Positions 18,983-28,356 are shown, numbered from the stretch's first letter. The stretch: 64,000 bases of DNA from Mucilaginibacter sp. cycad4 (GCF_034263275.1 NZ_CP139559.1:6696001-6760000); one strand, 5' to 3'. Translations and numbers: made by a program. Notes: generated by a model from the sequence alone, not told the origin.

Positions 18983-19406
18983 TGCCGCTTTTAAAAAAAT
19001 CGGTAATAGTTGTGATGGTTGTATCGTTAAACGAACCTAAATCAAGAAGATCGAGATCTCCTGTTAACAGATAGGTGGCATCGCTATCAACAGCTAAGGC
19101 TAAGAGGAAATTATCCTTTTTGTCCCGGCACGCTTCCACAGTGCTTTTCACCTCTACAAATTCCGCATATTCTTCGATAGTCGCAATGAGATCTTCAATA
19201 TCGACCGATGTAAAGTAGCGCCGAAACTTTGGACGTTTGGCAACTTCGAAAAATTCGTCCAATAACTCTTTACTAAAAACAAGTTTTACATGGTTATTAA
19301 AAAGTAAAGTATCAAGATTAGAATAATCCTTCCTGATAAGGAAGCTTATCCATAAATTGGTATCTAAAATTACTTTAATCAACTTACCGGGAATAACGCT
19401 TTGCAC
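18972..19406 (-). CDS. PIN-domain putative toxin (type II TA, COG1569-type)
   Basis: 144 residues. PIN-fold acidic residues are visible: VILDTNLWISF (first Asp), ELLDEFFEV (Glu), CRDKKDNFLLALAV (Asp of the helix) and LLTGDLDLLDL (last Asp). This is the layout of the putative toxin family COG1569, single-strand RNases counteracted by a small partner. Its start overlaps the end of the upstream small gene by 23 bp, the usual arrangement of antitoxin-toxin operons. Its 3' end overlaps the convergent crtZ-like gene. Confidence 0.85.
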   Translation of the reverse strand: MQSVIPGKLIKVILDTNLWISFLIRKDYSNLDTLLFNNHVKLVFSKELLDEFFEVAKRPKFRRYFTSVDIEDLIATIEEYAEFVEVKSTVEACRDKKDNFLLALAVDSDATYLLTGDLDLLDLGSFNDTTITTITDFFKSGIIS

Positions 19407-19593
19407 GTACAGTTTCTACCTCTTTCGTAATTTCTTCGAGAGTTAAATCTGCATTTTTGTTTCGTAAGCGCTTTAGCACATCTTGAAACCCAACTTTGGA
19501 ATCGTCCTGGATCGCTATAAGATCAAGCTCAGCAAGATCGTTCAAAAGCTTCAGGGCTTTCGGATTGAGTATATTTATTTTTAGCGTATCCAT
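19384..19593 (-). CDS. putative antitoxin partner of the PIN toxin
   Basis: 69 residues from the ATG at 19591-19593 (MDTLKINILNPKALKLLNDL). The reading frame stays open further upstream but would run into the divergent glycosyltransferase promoter, so the short form is preferred. The protein is charged and helical (LEEITKEVETVRAKRYSR at the end), typical of a small antitoxin. Overlap with the PIN gene and the absence of another partner support the role. No DNA-binding domain is recognisable, so autoregulation is unproven. Confidence 0.75.
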   Translation of the reverse strand: MDTLKINILNPKALKLLNDLAELDLIAIQDDSKVGFQDVLKRLRNKNADLTLEEITKEVETVRAKRYSR

Positions 19594-19650
19594 ATAACAA
19601 ATATAATGATTCTGTTTTATTTGTTTTGAAGAAGTGTTTGTTGTGGATGT

Positions 19651-19658
19651 TATCTTTG
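19651..19658 (+). promoter_or_regulatory. candidate -7 promoter element of the GT4 gene
   Basis: TATCTTTG, a full match to TAnnTTTG, ends 11 nt before the GT4 start codon. The nearest TTTG boxes are at a non-ideal distance (22 bp). Confidence 0.5.
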
Positions 19659-19669
19659 CCCCAACATCT

Positions 19670-20650
19670 ATGAACATCCTCATCGTAAACAACACCCAAA
19701 TTCCGGCAACTAAATATGGCGGTACCGAGCGCATTATCTGGTGGCTTGGCCGTGAGCTGAACCGGTTAGGGCATCAGATCACTTATCTGGTAGGAGCAGG
19801 CTCAACCTGCCCCTTTGCCAGAGTATTAATCTATGATCCGGCGGTTGATATCAACCAGCAGGTGCCCGATGATATTGATATAGTACATTTTCAATTTCAG
19901 GTGAGTGGTTTTACTAAAAAGCCTTATATAGTTACGGTTCATAATAACCCGGGTGGCGCGCAATTGGATCTTAATTCGGTATTTGTGTCGGCCAATCACG
20001 CACAAAGACATGGTTCAACGGTGTTTGTACATAATGCTATCGACACGGCCGATTACCAGGTTCCCGATCTGAATAAAAAACGTACCCTCACCCACTTCCT
20101 TGCTAAAGCAGCCTGGCGGATCAAAAACGTAAAAGGCGCTATTGATGTAGCTATCATGAGCGGTAATAAATTAGTAGTACTTGGCGGCACCCGGCTTAAC
20201 CTGAAAATGGGGCTGCGTTTTACCCCCAATTTGAATGTACGTTTTAAAGGCATGGTAGGCGATGAAGCAAAATCGATAGTGATGAACAGCTCAAAAGCTT
20301 TGCTTTTCCCGGTATTGTGGCACGAGCCATTCGGAATAGCCATTGTTGAAAGCCTTTATTTTGGCTGCCCGGTTTTCGGTACGCCATACGGTTCATTGTC
20401 CGAACTGGTACCGGCAGAAGTTGGTTTGCTTTCAGCAAGCAAAACTGAATTAGCCACCGGACTTAAAAACGTTGAAAGTTTCAGCAGGCAATATTGCCAT
20501 CAATATGCAGTCGACAATTTTAATATAGGTAAAATGGCTGCTGCATACCTGGCGTTGTATGAACAGGTTCTGAACGGGCAAACGTTAAATTCACAGCAGC
20601 CTAAACTCATCAATAACCATCAGCCCAAATACCTGCCATGGAATAATTAA
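19670..20650 (+). CDS. family 4 glycosyltransferase
   Basis: 326 residues from the ATG at 19670, which begins MNILIVNNTQIPATKYGGTE, the classical GT4 N-terminal glycine loop. The second Rossmann half shows VVLGGTRLNLK and the EX7E region PFGIAIVESLYFGCPVFGTP, which binds the sugar nucleotide. The protein is short for the family and lacks membrane helices. It probably transfers a sugar to a cell-envelope glycan. The GT39-like gene follows 32 bp later, so both may act on one lipid-linked product. Confidence 0.88.
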   Translation: MNILIVNNTQIPATKYGGTERIIWWLGRELNRLGHQITYLVGAGSTCPFARVLIYDPAVDINQQVPDDIDIVHFQFQVSGFTKKPYIVTVHNNPGGAQLDLNSVFVSANHAQRHGSTVFVHNAIDTADYQVPDLNKKRTLTHFLAKAAWRIKNVKGAIDVAIMSGNKLVVLGGTRLNLKMGLRFTPNLNVRFKGMVGDEAKSIVMNSSKALLFPVLWHEPFGIAIVESLYFGCPVFGTPYGSLSELVPAEVGLLSASKTELATGLKNVESFSRQYCHQYAVDNFNIGKMAAAYLALYEQVLNGQTLNSQQPKLINNHQPKYLPWNN

Positions 20651-20682
20651 AATTCAGCTATTTTTGGGCATAAATATTTTTA

Positions 20683-22350
20683 GTGGATAGTTCATCAGCT
20701 TCAATTTTTTCATCGCAAAAACGGCCTTACTTCATAGTGCTGCTCCTGGCCATCGTGCTCAATATAGCAGGTATCGGCATCAAATTTTTTACTGACGATC
20801 CGGCTTTGTATTCGGCGTTAGCGCGGAGCATGTCGCAAAGCAATAATTTTACCGATCTCATCTACCATGGTAATGATTGGCTCGATAAACCTCACTTCCC
20901 TTTTTGGGCCATTGCCATTAGCTTTAAGATTTTTGGCGTAAATACCATTGCCTATAAGCTGCCTGCATTGTTGTTCTTTTTCATGGCCGTGGTTTATACC
21001 TATAAATTGGCCAAAAAGTTTTATGGCGAGGAAACAGCCATTATAGCCATCCTGATCCTGCTTACTGCCCAGCACAGTGTAATGTCAAATACTGATATAC
21101 GTGCCGAGCCTTATATTATGGGTTTGCTGATGGGCGCTGTTTATCATTTTTATAAACTGAAAGAACGGTTCAGTGTTGCAGATATCCTGCTGGCATCCAT
21201 ATTTACGGCATGTGCTGTAATGACCAAAGGCATCTACCTGCTCATCCCTATCGGGACGGCGATTATTGGTGATTATTTATTTAAAGGGAATATTAAAGGG
21301 GTATTTCATTGGAAATGGCTGCTCGCATTTATTTTGGTGGCTGTGTTTACCTTGCCCGAGATCTATTCGGTATACACCCAGTTTGATCTTCACCCCGAAA
21401 AAGTTGTTTTCGGCCGCACCGGAATTTCCGGCATCCACTGGTTTTTGTGGGACAGCCAGTTCGGGCGTTTCAACAATAACGGTTACATCACCAATACACA
21501 TGGCGATAAGCTGTTTTTTGTTCATACCCTGCTTTGGGCTTTTGCGCCATGGGCTATTATCCTGTCCTATGCCCTTTATGCTACCGTCCGTAAAATGTTA
21601 AAAAAAGTAGCTCAGCCGGAATATCTTTGCATTTCGGGAAGTGTGCTGATGTTGCTGATTTTTTCATTGTCCAAATTCCAGTTGCCTTTCTATACTAATA
21701 TCCTGTTCCCGTTTTTCGCTATTATAACCGCTGTTTTTGTTCGCTCATTAAAGGTTAGTGGAGAGTTTAAGTTTTTCAAGATAACACAATACATTATCAC
21801 AACGCTTTTGTTAGTAGCTGTTATTGTGCTCAACTTTGTCTTTGCGCCCGAATGCTGGCTTGTATTTACTATCCTGATTATAGCTTTTATAGGTTTAAGT
21901 ATTTACATCTACAAAAAGTCAACGCAAGTTTGCCAGCCCATATTTTTATTTACATGCGCTGTTTCAATATTGGTGAATGCTTACCTGGCGACGGTTGCTT
22001 ACCCTACTATTGTTAATTACCGCGGAGACCTTTCGGCGGCCGAATACCTCAATCAAAACTATCCTCAGCAAAAAGTGAGTGCCGCAGTTTTATCAAATAC
22101 TTTTGATTTTTATTACAAAGGAGACGCTACTTATACCAACATTGATGTTATCCTGAAAACCGATAGCCTAAAAAGCCGGATCATAGTAGCCGATGAAAAA
22201 GCAATAGCTGAATTAAAGGGGAAAGGGATTGACTATACTACAATAAAAACATTTGAGGATTTCCCTCATGAAAATTTGAGCCTGCCTTTTATTATCAAAA
22301 AGAAGAGAACTGCTACTTTAGATCAGTTTTATTTGATAAGGATCAGGTAG
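20683..22350 (+). CDS. GT39-family (ArnT-like) membrane glycosyltransferase
   Basis: 555 residues starting at a GTG. About a dozen membrane helices are present. The first periplasmic loop carries FFTDDPALYSALARSM with D38-D39 and NDWLDKPHFPFW, which match the ArnT/PMT metal- and sugar-phosphate-binding region, and a TDIRAEPYIMGLLMG helix follows. The family uses polyprenyl-phosphate sugars to modify lipid A, teichoic-like polymers or proteins. The acceptor is unknown. A TATTTTTG promoter-like box ends 16 nt before the GTG. It is distinct in sequence from the GT39 gene at 450-2174. Confidence 0.85.
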   Translation: MDSSSASIFSSQKRPYFIVLLLAIVLNIAGIGIKFFTDDPALYSALARSMSQSNNFTDLIYHGNDWLDKPHFPFWAIAISFKIFGVNTIAYKLPALLFFFMAVVYTYKLAKKFYGEETAIIAILILLTAQHSVMSNTDIRAEPYIMGLLMGAVYHFYKLKERFSVADILLASIFTACAVMTKGIYLLIPIGTAIIGDYLFKGNIKGVFHWKWLLAFILVAVFTLPEIYSVYTQFDLHPEKVVFGRTGISGIHWFLWDSQFGRFNNNGYITNTHGDKLFFVHTLLWAFAPWAIILSYALYATVRKMLKKVAQPEYLCISGSVLMLLIFSLSKFQLPFYTNILFPFFAIITAVFVRSLKVSGEFKFFKITQYIITTLLLVAVIVLNFVFAPECWLVFTILIIAFIGLSIYIYKKSTQVCQPIFLFTCAVSILVNAYLATVAYPTIVNYRGDLSAAEYLNQNYPQQKVSAAVLSNTFDFYYKGDATYTNIDVILKTDSLKSRIIVADEKAIAELKGKGIDYTTIKTFEDFPHENLSLPFIIKKKRTATLDQFYLIRIR

Positions 22351-22415
22351 AGAGGTGTCAGCTATAATCTTAAAAATGTAATGACGTTGTTGAAGTGTTG
22401 TTTTAACGGGTTGTG

Positions 22416-22530
22416 TGATGGCCGCGTTAGGGATAGAAGCGTAAAGCCCGGAGCGTGGTGAGGCCGCTGCGCGCCAGGAAAGCGAGGACTTGCAGCGGAA
22501 AGCCCGGGCCGCAGGCAACGCCCATATTTA
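22416..22530. repeat. GC-rich dispersed repeat, intact reference copy
   Basis: The reverse strand reads GGGCGTTGCCTGCGG, then CCCGGGCTTTCCGCTGC, AAGTCCTCGCTTTCCTGG and, further on, CGCTTCTATCCCTAACGCGG. The same blocks flank the IS110 elements at 28450-28476, 29803-29862 and 31433-31445. Diverged copies occur near 38010-38055 and 45530-45645. It is non-coding. Confidence 0.8.
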
Positions 22531-22589
22531 GATCAAAAAACGGTTGCTGACCAATTACTTAAAATCACGTCATTATAAGGGACGAAGAC

Positions 22590-22860
22590 AACCAACCGAA
22601 AGAATCTCAAGGTATAATGACATCCCCACCATCCGTCATGCTGTCCGCCGGCTGGCGGATCAGCACCCCATTTGCTAAGTATACTTCATGCGGGATCGTC
22701 CTGTGGGTTCCCGAAACAAGTTCTGGATGACGCCATTTTTTATTATGCCATGGGTAGCCCGTCGAAGCATAGTAGGCGGGCCTCTTCGCGCGAGTCTTCG
22801 ACAGGCTCTGACTGACAGTCCAACTTTTTGTCGTCTCACCTTTAGAGTCCACTGGATTTA
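22590..22860. repeat. intergenic stretch of further dispersed repeat-like sequence
   Basis: The stretch holds ACGCCATTTTTTATT-type and CTTCGACAGGCTCTGACTGA-like segments reminiscent of common Bacteroidota intergenic repeats. There is no convincing ORF and no RNA gene seen. Confidence 0.4.
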
Positions 22861-22910
22861 ATCACCAGCAATGACGCCTTCTTTGTTCGTTTTTAAACTA
22901 ACAGTAAGAG

Positions 22911-23804
22911 TTATTTCTGCAAAGTTTGGTACTTATTCCCATTAGCCGGGTCGAGCTTTAAAAACAGGTTCATGGCGGTTAAACGCTCCTGGTTATCAGC
23001 CTTGCTGTAAATGGAAACCAGCTCATCGCTTTTGGCGGTATAAAATATAAGAGGCAGCATGGCGCCTACACGCTGCCGGTCTATCTGCTGCAGCAGGGGT
23101 AACAATGCGTCAATGGCTTTGCGGCCTTTACTTACATTATCAGCCATCAAATCAAGCCCGTTTCGGTGATAATCGTACAAAAAACTGCGCAGCGGATTAT
23201 ATAGTTTATTATTGAGGTTTTCTGATAACCAGTAGCGGTTTACATTGCCATCAAAAGCCTTCCAGCCACCGTATGATGATGTTTGTGCATTGGTTACTAT
23301 AGTTTGCGCGGCTAAAAAATAAGGTGTGCCGCCAAACTTTGAAAAAGTATCATAATCAAGCCCTACAATGATGTTGGCGTAAAAAGCCATGATAGAGCTT
23401 AAATTGCCCTGGAAGTTTTGATCGGTATAATCAATGGTTTGGCCCTCGGTATAACTAAAGCTGATGTCTTTATCGTTAAGGTTTAACAGGGTAGAGGCAT
23501 AGGATGTGCCAAAAACTGGCCGGGACGATTGAACCTGCAGTTCACCGGTGAAGTTACTGCTGCCATCCCAGTTGGTAATATTCAGCACAAAATTGCAATC
23601 AATTCGTTCCTGGGGCAAAATGGGGTCGGCGCTCCATTTGCGGCCGTTCAGGAAATCCTTCATGGCAGTTTCCAGTGTTTGAAAAACGCGTTTGTTGCTT
23701 ACCTGGATCTTTGGCGATAATACCTGGATACGTGCATTCAGGTCCTGGGCCACAGTCCGGCAGCAAAGGAACATCAGCGCAATGTAAAGCAGCAGTTTTT
23801 TCAT
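22911..23804 (-). CDS. DUF4835 family protein (PorD-like)
   Basis: 297 residues with a signal peptide (cleavage near CRTVAQ). The mature start QDLNARIQVLSPKIQVSNKRV, then VQSSRPVFGTSYASTLLN, YANIIVGLDYDTFSKFGG and WKAFDGNVNRYW, is the DUF4835 pattern. Some pipelines name this family PorD and link it to the type IX secretion system; that link is family knowledge, not visible here. The gene begins within the last four bases of coaBC, so the two are translationally coupled, an arrangement conserved in Bacteroidota. Confidence 0.88.
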   Translation of the reverse strand: MKKLLLYIALMFLCCRTVAQDLNARIQVLSPKIQVSNKRVFQTLETAMKDFLNGRKWSADPILPQERIDCNFVLNITNWDGSSNFTGELQVQSSRPVFGTSYASTLLNLNDKDISFSYTEGQTIDYTDQNFQGNLSSIMAFYANIIVGLDYDTFSKFGGTPYFLAAQTIVTNAQTSSYGGWKAFDGNVNRYWLSENLNNKLYNPLRSFLYDYHRNGLDLMADNVSKGRKAIDALLPLLQQIDRQRVGAMLPLIFYTAKSDELVSIYSKADNQERLTAMNLFLKLDPANGNKYQTLQK

Positions 23805-25003
23805 CCGTTTATCAGTTGGGCAACTTTATTGCAAATATCGCGGGCTACGGCTTCCTTGCTTTTCAGGCCGAAAGTAGTTTTCTTAAGCTCATGATCAATA
23901 ATGGTTATCTTATTGGTATCGCCCGCAAAACCGGCGCCTGCATCGTTAAGCGAATTTAGTACAATAAAATCAAGATTTTTCTTTTGCAGTTTGGTTATTG
24001 CGTTCATTTCCTCATCGTTGGTTTCCAGGGCAAAACCAACCAATATTTGTCCTTCTCGTTTAGCCTCGCCGAGGGTTTTTAATATATCAGTGGTTTTCTT
24101 CAGCTCGATGCTGAGGTCGTTGTCTTTTTTCTTGATCTTTTGGGTGGCAACTTCGGCCGGAGTATAATCGGCTACGGCAGCGCTCATAATACAAGCCTTT
24201 GCATCGCCATAAACGGTTAAGCAGGCCGCTAACATTTGTGCCGCCGAAATAACATTAACCCGTTTTATATTTTGCTGCTTGCTGATCTGAGCAGTAGGCC
24301 CGGTCACTAAAGTGACATCGGCCCCCATCAAAGCCAGTTCATCTGCAATAGCAAATCCCATTTTGCCCGACGAATGGTTGCCGATAAACCGAACCGGATC
24401 TATAGCTTCATGGGTTGGCCCGGCAGTTACCAGTATTTTATGACCGGCTAAAAGAAGTTTTTTTTTTGATTCTGCTTCCAGGAAGGCAATAATTTCTTCA
24501 GGTTCGGCCATCCGGCCTTCACCATAGAGGCCGCTGGCCAGTTCGCCATTACCGGGCGGAATCATGATGTTACCAAATGATTGCAGCCTGCTTACGTTTT
24601 GGCGGGTAGCCGGGTGCAGCCACATATCCAGGTCCATAGCCGGGGCAAAATAAACCGGGCATTTGGCCGAAAGATATACAGCGCTAAGCAGGTTATCGCA
24701 AAGCCCGTTGGCCATTTTAGCAAGGGTGTTGGCCGTGGCGGGGGCAATGACTATCACATCGGCCCAAAGGCCAAGCTCCACATGGTTATTCCATTCGCCG
24801 GTATCAGCCTTAAAATAGTCAACCAACGCCGGGTTTTTTGATAGTGTTGATAGTGTAAGCGATGTAATAAAGTTGGTGGCACCGGCAGTCATCACCACTT
24901 TAACATTAGCACCTGCTTTAACCAGCAGCCTAACCAGCAGTGCCGATTTGTAGGCTGCAATACTGCCGCAAACTCCTAAAACAATGTTTTTGTCTTTAAG
25001 CAT
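23801..25003 (-). CDS. coaBC: bifunctional phosphopantothenoylcysteine decarboxylase / phosphopantothenate-cysteine ligase
   Basis: 400 residues from the ATG at 25001-25003 (an ATG three codons upstream is possible). The CoaC half shows the flavin-binding GVCGSIAAYKSALLVRLL, the active-site His in WNNHVELGLWAD, APATANTLAKMANGLCDNLL and CPVYFAPAMDLDMW. The CoaB half begins near residue 190 with ILVTAGPTHEAIDPVRFIGN, SSGKMGFAIADE and AAVADYTPA. Together they convert 4'-phosphopantothenate to 4'-phosphopantetheine for coenzyme A. It is followed without gap by the DUF4835 gene and separated from rpoZ by a terminator. Confidence 0.96.
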   Translation of the reverse strand: MLKDKNIVLGVCGSIAAYKSALLVRLLVKAGANVKVVMTAGATNFITSLTLSTLSKNPALVDYFKADTGEWNNHVELGLWADVIVIAPATANTLAKMANGLCDNLLSAVYLSAKCPVYFAPAMDLDMWLHPATRQNVSRLQSFGNIMIPPGNGELASGLYGEGRMAEPEEIIAFLEAESKKKLLLAGHKILVTAGPTHEAIDPVRFIGNHSSGKMGFAIADELALMGADVTLVTGPTAQISKQQNIKRVNVISAAQMLAACLTVYGDAKACIMSAAVADYTPAEVATQKIKKKDNDLSIELKKTTDILKTLGEAKREGQILVGFALETNDEEMNAITKLQKKNLDFIVLNSLNDAGAGFAGDTNKITIIDHELKKTTFGLKSKEAVARDICNKVAQLING

Positions 25004-25058
25004 AAGCCCCATAACCCCCTAAAGAGGGAATGATTATATTGTAAAAGTTAAAAGTAAC

Positions 25059-25084
25059 AAAAAACTCCCGTAAGGGAGTTTTTT
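25059..25084 (-). terminator. intrinsic terminator between rpoZ and coaBC
   Basis: AAAAAACTCCC pairs with GGGAGTTTTTT around a 4-nt loop. It reads as a terminator on either strand and would end the bamD-rpoZ transcript before coaBC. Confidence 0.85.
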
Positions 25085-25133
25085 GTTATATCATGAATAA
25101 GTTTCCTAAACTCCCCTTCAGGGGCTGGGGGTA

Positions 25134-25466
25134 CTAAACTTCTTTAGTTGGGTTACGGTAGTATACTTTACCATCTAAAAATTCCTGAACGGCAACTAAT
25201 GACGGTTTAGGCAATTTTTCGTAGTATTTTGAAATTTCAATTTGCTCACGGTTTTCAAATACTTCCTCCAGGTTATCATTTGATGATGCAAATTCAGAAA
25301 GTTTCTGGTGAAGCTCTTCTTTAATGTTGTTCGAGATCTGGTTTGCCCTTTTTGACATAATCACAAGCGACTCATAGATGTTCTCTGTTTTGGTATCCAG
25401 CTCGCGTAAATCGCGGGTTACAGTGCTGCTGGCTGCTGCTGGTTTATTACTGTTGTTAGCTGTCAT
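25134..25466 (-). CDS. rpoZ: DNA-directed RNA polymerase subunit omega (Bacteroidota type)
   Basis: 110 residues. The core TRDLRELDTKTENIYESLVIMSKRANQI is the Rpb6/omega-like helix pair seen in Bacteroidota, followed by an acidic stretch and a C-terminal LVAVQEFLDGKVYYRNP. Omega helps fold and hold the beta' subunit. The gene sits directly downstream of bamD (31 bp) and upstream of coaBC, a gene order that is common in this phylum. Confidence 0.9.
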   Translation of the reverse strand: MTANNSNKPAAASSTVTRDLRELDTKTENIYESLVIMSKRANQISNNIKEELHQKLSEFASSNDNLEEVFENREQIEISKYYEKLPKPSLVAVQEFLDGKVYYRNPTKEV

Positions 25467-25497
25467 ATCTTAATTTAAATTCTTTAATATATCTTAA

Positions 25498-26424
25498 TTA
25501 ATATGGTATTTTTTGCGGCTGGTTTTTTTCAGACGGCGATGCCGTTGTTACGGTATCTTTCTTTAAAAGTTTCTTTGCGGTTTTTTCATTGCTCATCGCT
25601 TCGGCAATTAAACGCTGCGCTTGTTTTATACCCTGCTGACTGTCTTTAGCATAAGTTTGGGTTTCGTGCAGGTATTTGCTGTTAGGATATTTTTCGGCAA
25701 ACTGATCGGCATAAGCTATGGCCTGGTTAAAACGGTCTTCCTGTTTGGTTTCAAAGCTATGGTAAGCATACTGATATTGTGCTTTAACAATAAGGTATTC
25801 CATTTCCTCGCCGTATTTGGTATCAGGATAGTCGCGCAACGCGTTGTTGAACGCTATCACTGCCGATTGATAATCGCTGATAGTTAAATAAAGTTTGGCG
25901 TTGGCATAAGCTTTGGTTTCCAGTTTATCGCGCAGGTTCTGGATCAGCTTGCTGGCCTCGGCTACACGGTCGCTTTTTGGATAAAGGTTAATAAACAACT
26001 GCAAAGCGTCGATAGCTTTTAATGTATTATCCTGGTCAAGCGAATATATCGGCGAATCAAGGTAGTAGCAATAAGCCGAGAAAAAACGGCACTCCTCGGC
26101 CCTTGGGCTTGAAGGATAGGTATCGGCGAATGTTTTGAAGTGATATCTTGCCGATGTATAGTCTTTTTGTTTGTAATACGTAAACGCGTAGTAATAAAAA
26201 AGGTCTTCTGCACCTTCACGGCCACGGTAACGCTCAACCAGCACCTCAAATAAACCTAAAGCTTTGTTATAGTCCTTTTTATTATAGTACTTAATAGCTT
26301 CCTGGTATTTTTTAGCGTAATCGTTACTGGCTTTTAACTTTTCGTATTTGCTTTTACAACTGCCAAGCGTAATAATTACGATAGCTAAAACACTGGCTAA
26401 TAACGTTAGTTGCTTTTTAAACAT
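25498..26424 (-). CDS. bamD: outer-membrane protein assembly factor BamD
   Basis: 308 residues with a lipoprotein signal (TLGSC, lipidated Cys near residue 23). Tandem TPR-like helices follow: AIKYYNKKDYNKALGLFEVL, YYAFTYYKQKDYTSARYHF and FINLYPKSDRVAEASKLI, as in YfiO/BamD. The C-terminal 40 residues are basic and extend beyond the minimal family length, which is usual in Bacteroidota. BamD recruits barrel substrates to BamA at the outer membrane. Its promoter lies almost on top of the start codon (26429-26459), suggesting a very short leader. Confidence 0.93.
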   Translation of the reverse strand: MFKKQLTLLASVLAIVIITLGSCKSKYEKLKASNDYAKKYQEAIKYYNKKDYNKALGLFEVLVERYRGREGAEDLFYYYAFTYYKQKDYTSARYHFKTFADTYPSSPRAEECRFFSAYCYYLDSPIYSLDQDNTLKAIDALQLFINLYPKSDRVAEASKLIQNLRDKLETKAYANAKLYLTISDYQSAVIAFNNALRDYPDTKYGEEMEYLIVKAQYQYAYHSFETKQEDRFNQAIAYADQFAEKYPNSKYLHETQTYAKDSQQGIKQAQRLIAEAMSNEKTAKKLLKKDTVTTASPSEKNQPQKIPY

Positions 26425-26428
26425 TCTG

Positions 26429-26459
26429 CAAAGATAGATTAATAATATAAATCAGTCAA
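26429..26459 (-). promoter_or_regulatory. bamD promoter, near-leaderless
   Basis: On the minus strand TATCTTTG (26436-26429) is preceded by TTG at 26459-26457 with a 20-bp spacer. It ends only 4 nt before the ATG at 26424, so transcription probably starts at or within a few bases of the start codon. Confidence 0.6.
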
Positions 26460-26860
26460 TTATTTATTTAGCTGCTAATATATAACGAGGCTTTGGCTCG
26501 GTACCTATATATATAGTGTATTTAACATCTTTTAACTATTGTGGGGTTGGGGGTATAAGCTTCCTGGGTTAATACGATTAAAATTTCCCTTTCTTATATA
26601 GTGCATATGTTTTTTTGAAGGCTTCATTAACCTAAAGGTTTTAAGAAGGAGGATTGTAGGATGAACATTTGATTTGTAGAATTAACCGTACGTAGTTTAA
26701 ATTAATTTTGAGTGCAAGTTAAGGCCTCGCAGTTTCTTTAGTTGATAGCCTTGGGTAGCAGTTAACAAGTAGTGGAATTAAAGGACATAAGGTAGGAATT
26801 GATAGGTTGCACCAGGAGGTACAAAAGGTTTGTAGATATCGATTGATAAAATAATCTTTA
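26460..26860. other. gene-free AT-rich stretch upstream of the IS4 element
   Basis: About 400 bp without an ORF, RNA gene or strong hairpin. AGTCAATTATT and ATATATAACG near 26455-26500 resemble a sequence at 31482-31530 on the other side of the IS cluster. Confidence 0.35.
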
Positions 26861-26872
26861 GTGTGCCTGGCT

Positions 26873-28356
26873 CCAATGTCATTAAGTTAAGGGTTAATAA
26901 GCTGGTTTAAAGTTAGAATAAGTTCGGTGTTTACTATTTGTTTGCCTGTTTTTTCTGACTCGTGGAAAGGTTCTATCTTTTCTCACGGGCAATATATCTC
27001 TGATAAAATGTTTGTGTAATACCTCTAAAATGTGATCGGCATTATTGTCGTTGAAAATAGCCACTAAATTAATCTTTAACTTTCCAAAGGACTTATTTTT
27101 ATTCACTTTCATGGGATATTTTCTATTTATCAGATTATTATCTACCGATGCTTGAGCATCTTTTATTAAAACAGCATGTAGGTTGGTCATGAATACAGTT
27201 GCATAAAAGTCCTGCTCAACCGATTCAACGGTTAGGCCGCTGAAAGCTTCCAATTGCAGGATATTTTTCTGAATCGATATATTAGTTTCTACGCCCCATC
27301 TCAAAAAGTAAAGCGCCTTAAATTCACTATTGGGATAACCTTCTTCTTCCCAAAGATTGGTTACCAGCACCTCTACCGCGTTTTCCAGTTCTACCCGTAC
27401 CAATCTCAGTTTTAATAATGTTTTATTGGTTGTGATAAACCCACTCTCTTTTAATGATTTGATAGCTGTAGTTACAGGGGCTAAGTAAACAATGGCCGTG
27501 TGTTTACCTCCTGCTATGAAATCCTTTATCATATTCTGATCATTCTTTCCCCTGATGACAAATTTGATTTCCTCTTCAGCCCACAGATGCAAGGCAAACA
27601 TCTTATAACTGCAAAAATTCCGGTCATAAATAACCAGCATATCTTTTTTCAGTTGTTCTATCGCATCATAAGCCATTGGTACCTCACCATAACGATAAGG
27701 CATGATCCGGGACATCAGAACAAGCTCATTCAGCACGTCATAGTGGTAAAATGTCTTTGCTTGTACGAAACACCCACTCTGATTGCTTGCACCTCCAAAA
27801 TAATTGCTTAGCACAGGTGTGTTTACTAAACTGACGTTAGAACCATCTGCGGAAACTACCCGAAAACCCTTCCAACGTTTTATATCCCCCTGCTTCGCAT
27901 GATGGTAATAACTGCTTAATAGAACATTGTTCCACCAGTAAAAGAAAGATGCTTTTAATTTTATACGTTGTTGGGTAAAGGCGCTTACTGAGCAGGGACT
28001 CTGACCTCCTAATTCTTCAAAAAACTTTTCAAGTTCTATGCTAAGTGTTTTCTTACAGAGCTTAACTATAAGTAAAACAAGTCGTTCAAAGGGGAGTTTT
28101 CTATTTCGGGTGAAGTCTTTTTCAGACTTTCTGAAATTATTCAACAGAGGTTCGTTCTGGACAATTAAAGAAACAAAGCTTTTTAGTTCGGAAATAATTT
28201 TTATTCCTATTTTTATCTCGGTCCTGGCCATTAAGGTTGTAGTGGTGTTTTGTGTTTTAGTCGATTCAAAACTACTTACTACAATCCTTTTTATTCCCTT
28301 TTTCTTCCTTAAGAATACTAACCCTCAACTATTTTCCCTTAACTTAATGACATTGG
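26873..28356 (-). mobile_element. IS4-type insertion sequence
   Basis: A perfect 21-bp inverted repeat bounds the element: 26873-26893 (starts CCAATGTCATTAAG) and 28336-28356. It encloses one intact DDE transposase. No clear target duplication was found at these bounds, so the exact outer ends could lie a few bases away. Confidence 0.8.
26894..28231 (-). CDS. IS4-family transposase
   Basis: 445 residues. DDE motifs: VVSADGSNVSL (first Asp), MLVIYDRNFCSYKMF (second Asp) and YFLRWGVETNISIQKNILQLEAFSG, where the WGVET Glu and the following Tyr/Lys region resemble the IS4 YREK signature. The N-terminal helical domain includes KLPFERLVLLIVKLCKKTL. The frame is full-length and undamaged, and the stop codon abuts the inner edge of the left inverted repeat. 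It is probably functional. The GC-poor codon use differs from nearby core genes, in line with transfer. Confidence 0.92.
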   Translation of the reverse strand: MARTEIKIGIKIISELKSFVSLIVQNEPLLNNFRKSEKDFTRNRKLPFERLVLLIVKLCKKTLSIELEKFFEELGGQSPCSVSAFTQQRIKLKASFFYWWNNVLLSSYYHHAKQGDIKRWKGFRVVSADGSNVSLVNTPVLSNYFGGASNQSGCFVQAKTFYHYDVLNELVLMSRIMPYRYGEVPMAYDAIEQLKKDMLVIYDRNFCSYKMFALHLWAEEEIKFVIRGKNDQNMIKDFIAGGKHTAIVYLAPVTTAIKSLKESGFITTNKTLLKLRLVRVELENAVEVLVTNLWEEEGYPNSEFKALYFLRWGVETNISIQKNILQLEAFSGLTVESVEQDFYATVFMTNLHAVLIKDAQASVDNNLINRKYPMKVNKNKSFGKLKINLVAIFNDNNADHILEVLHKHFIRDILPVRKDRTFPRVRKNRQTNSKHRTYSNFKPAY

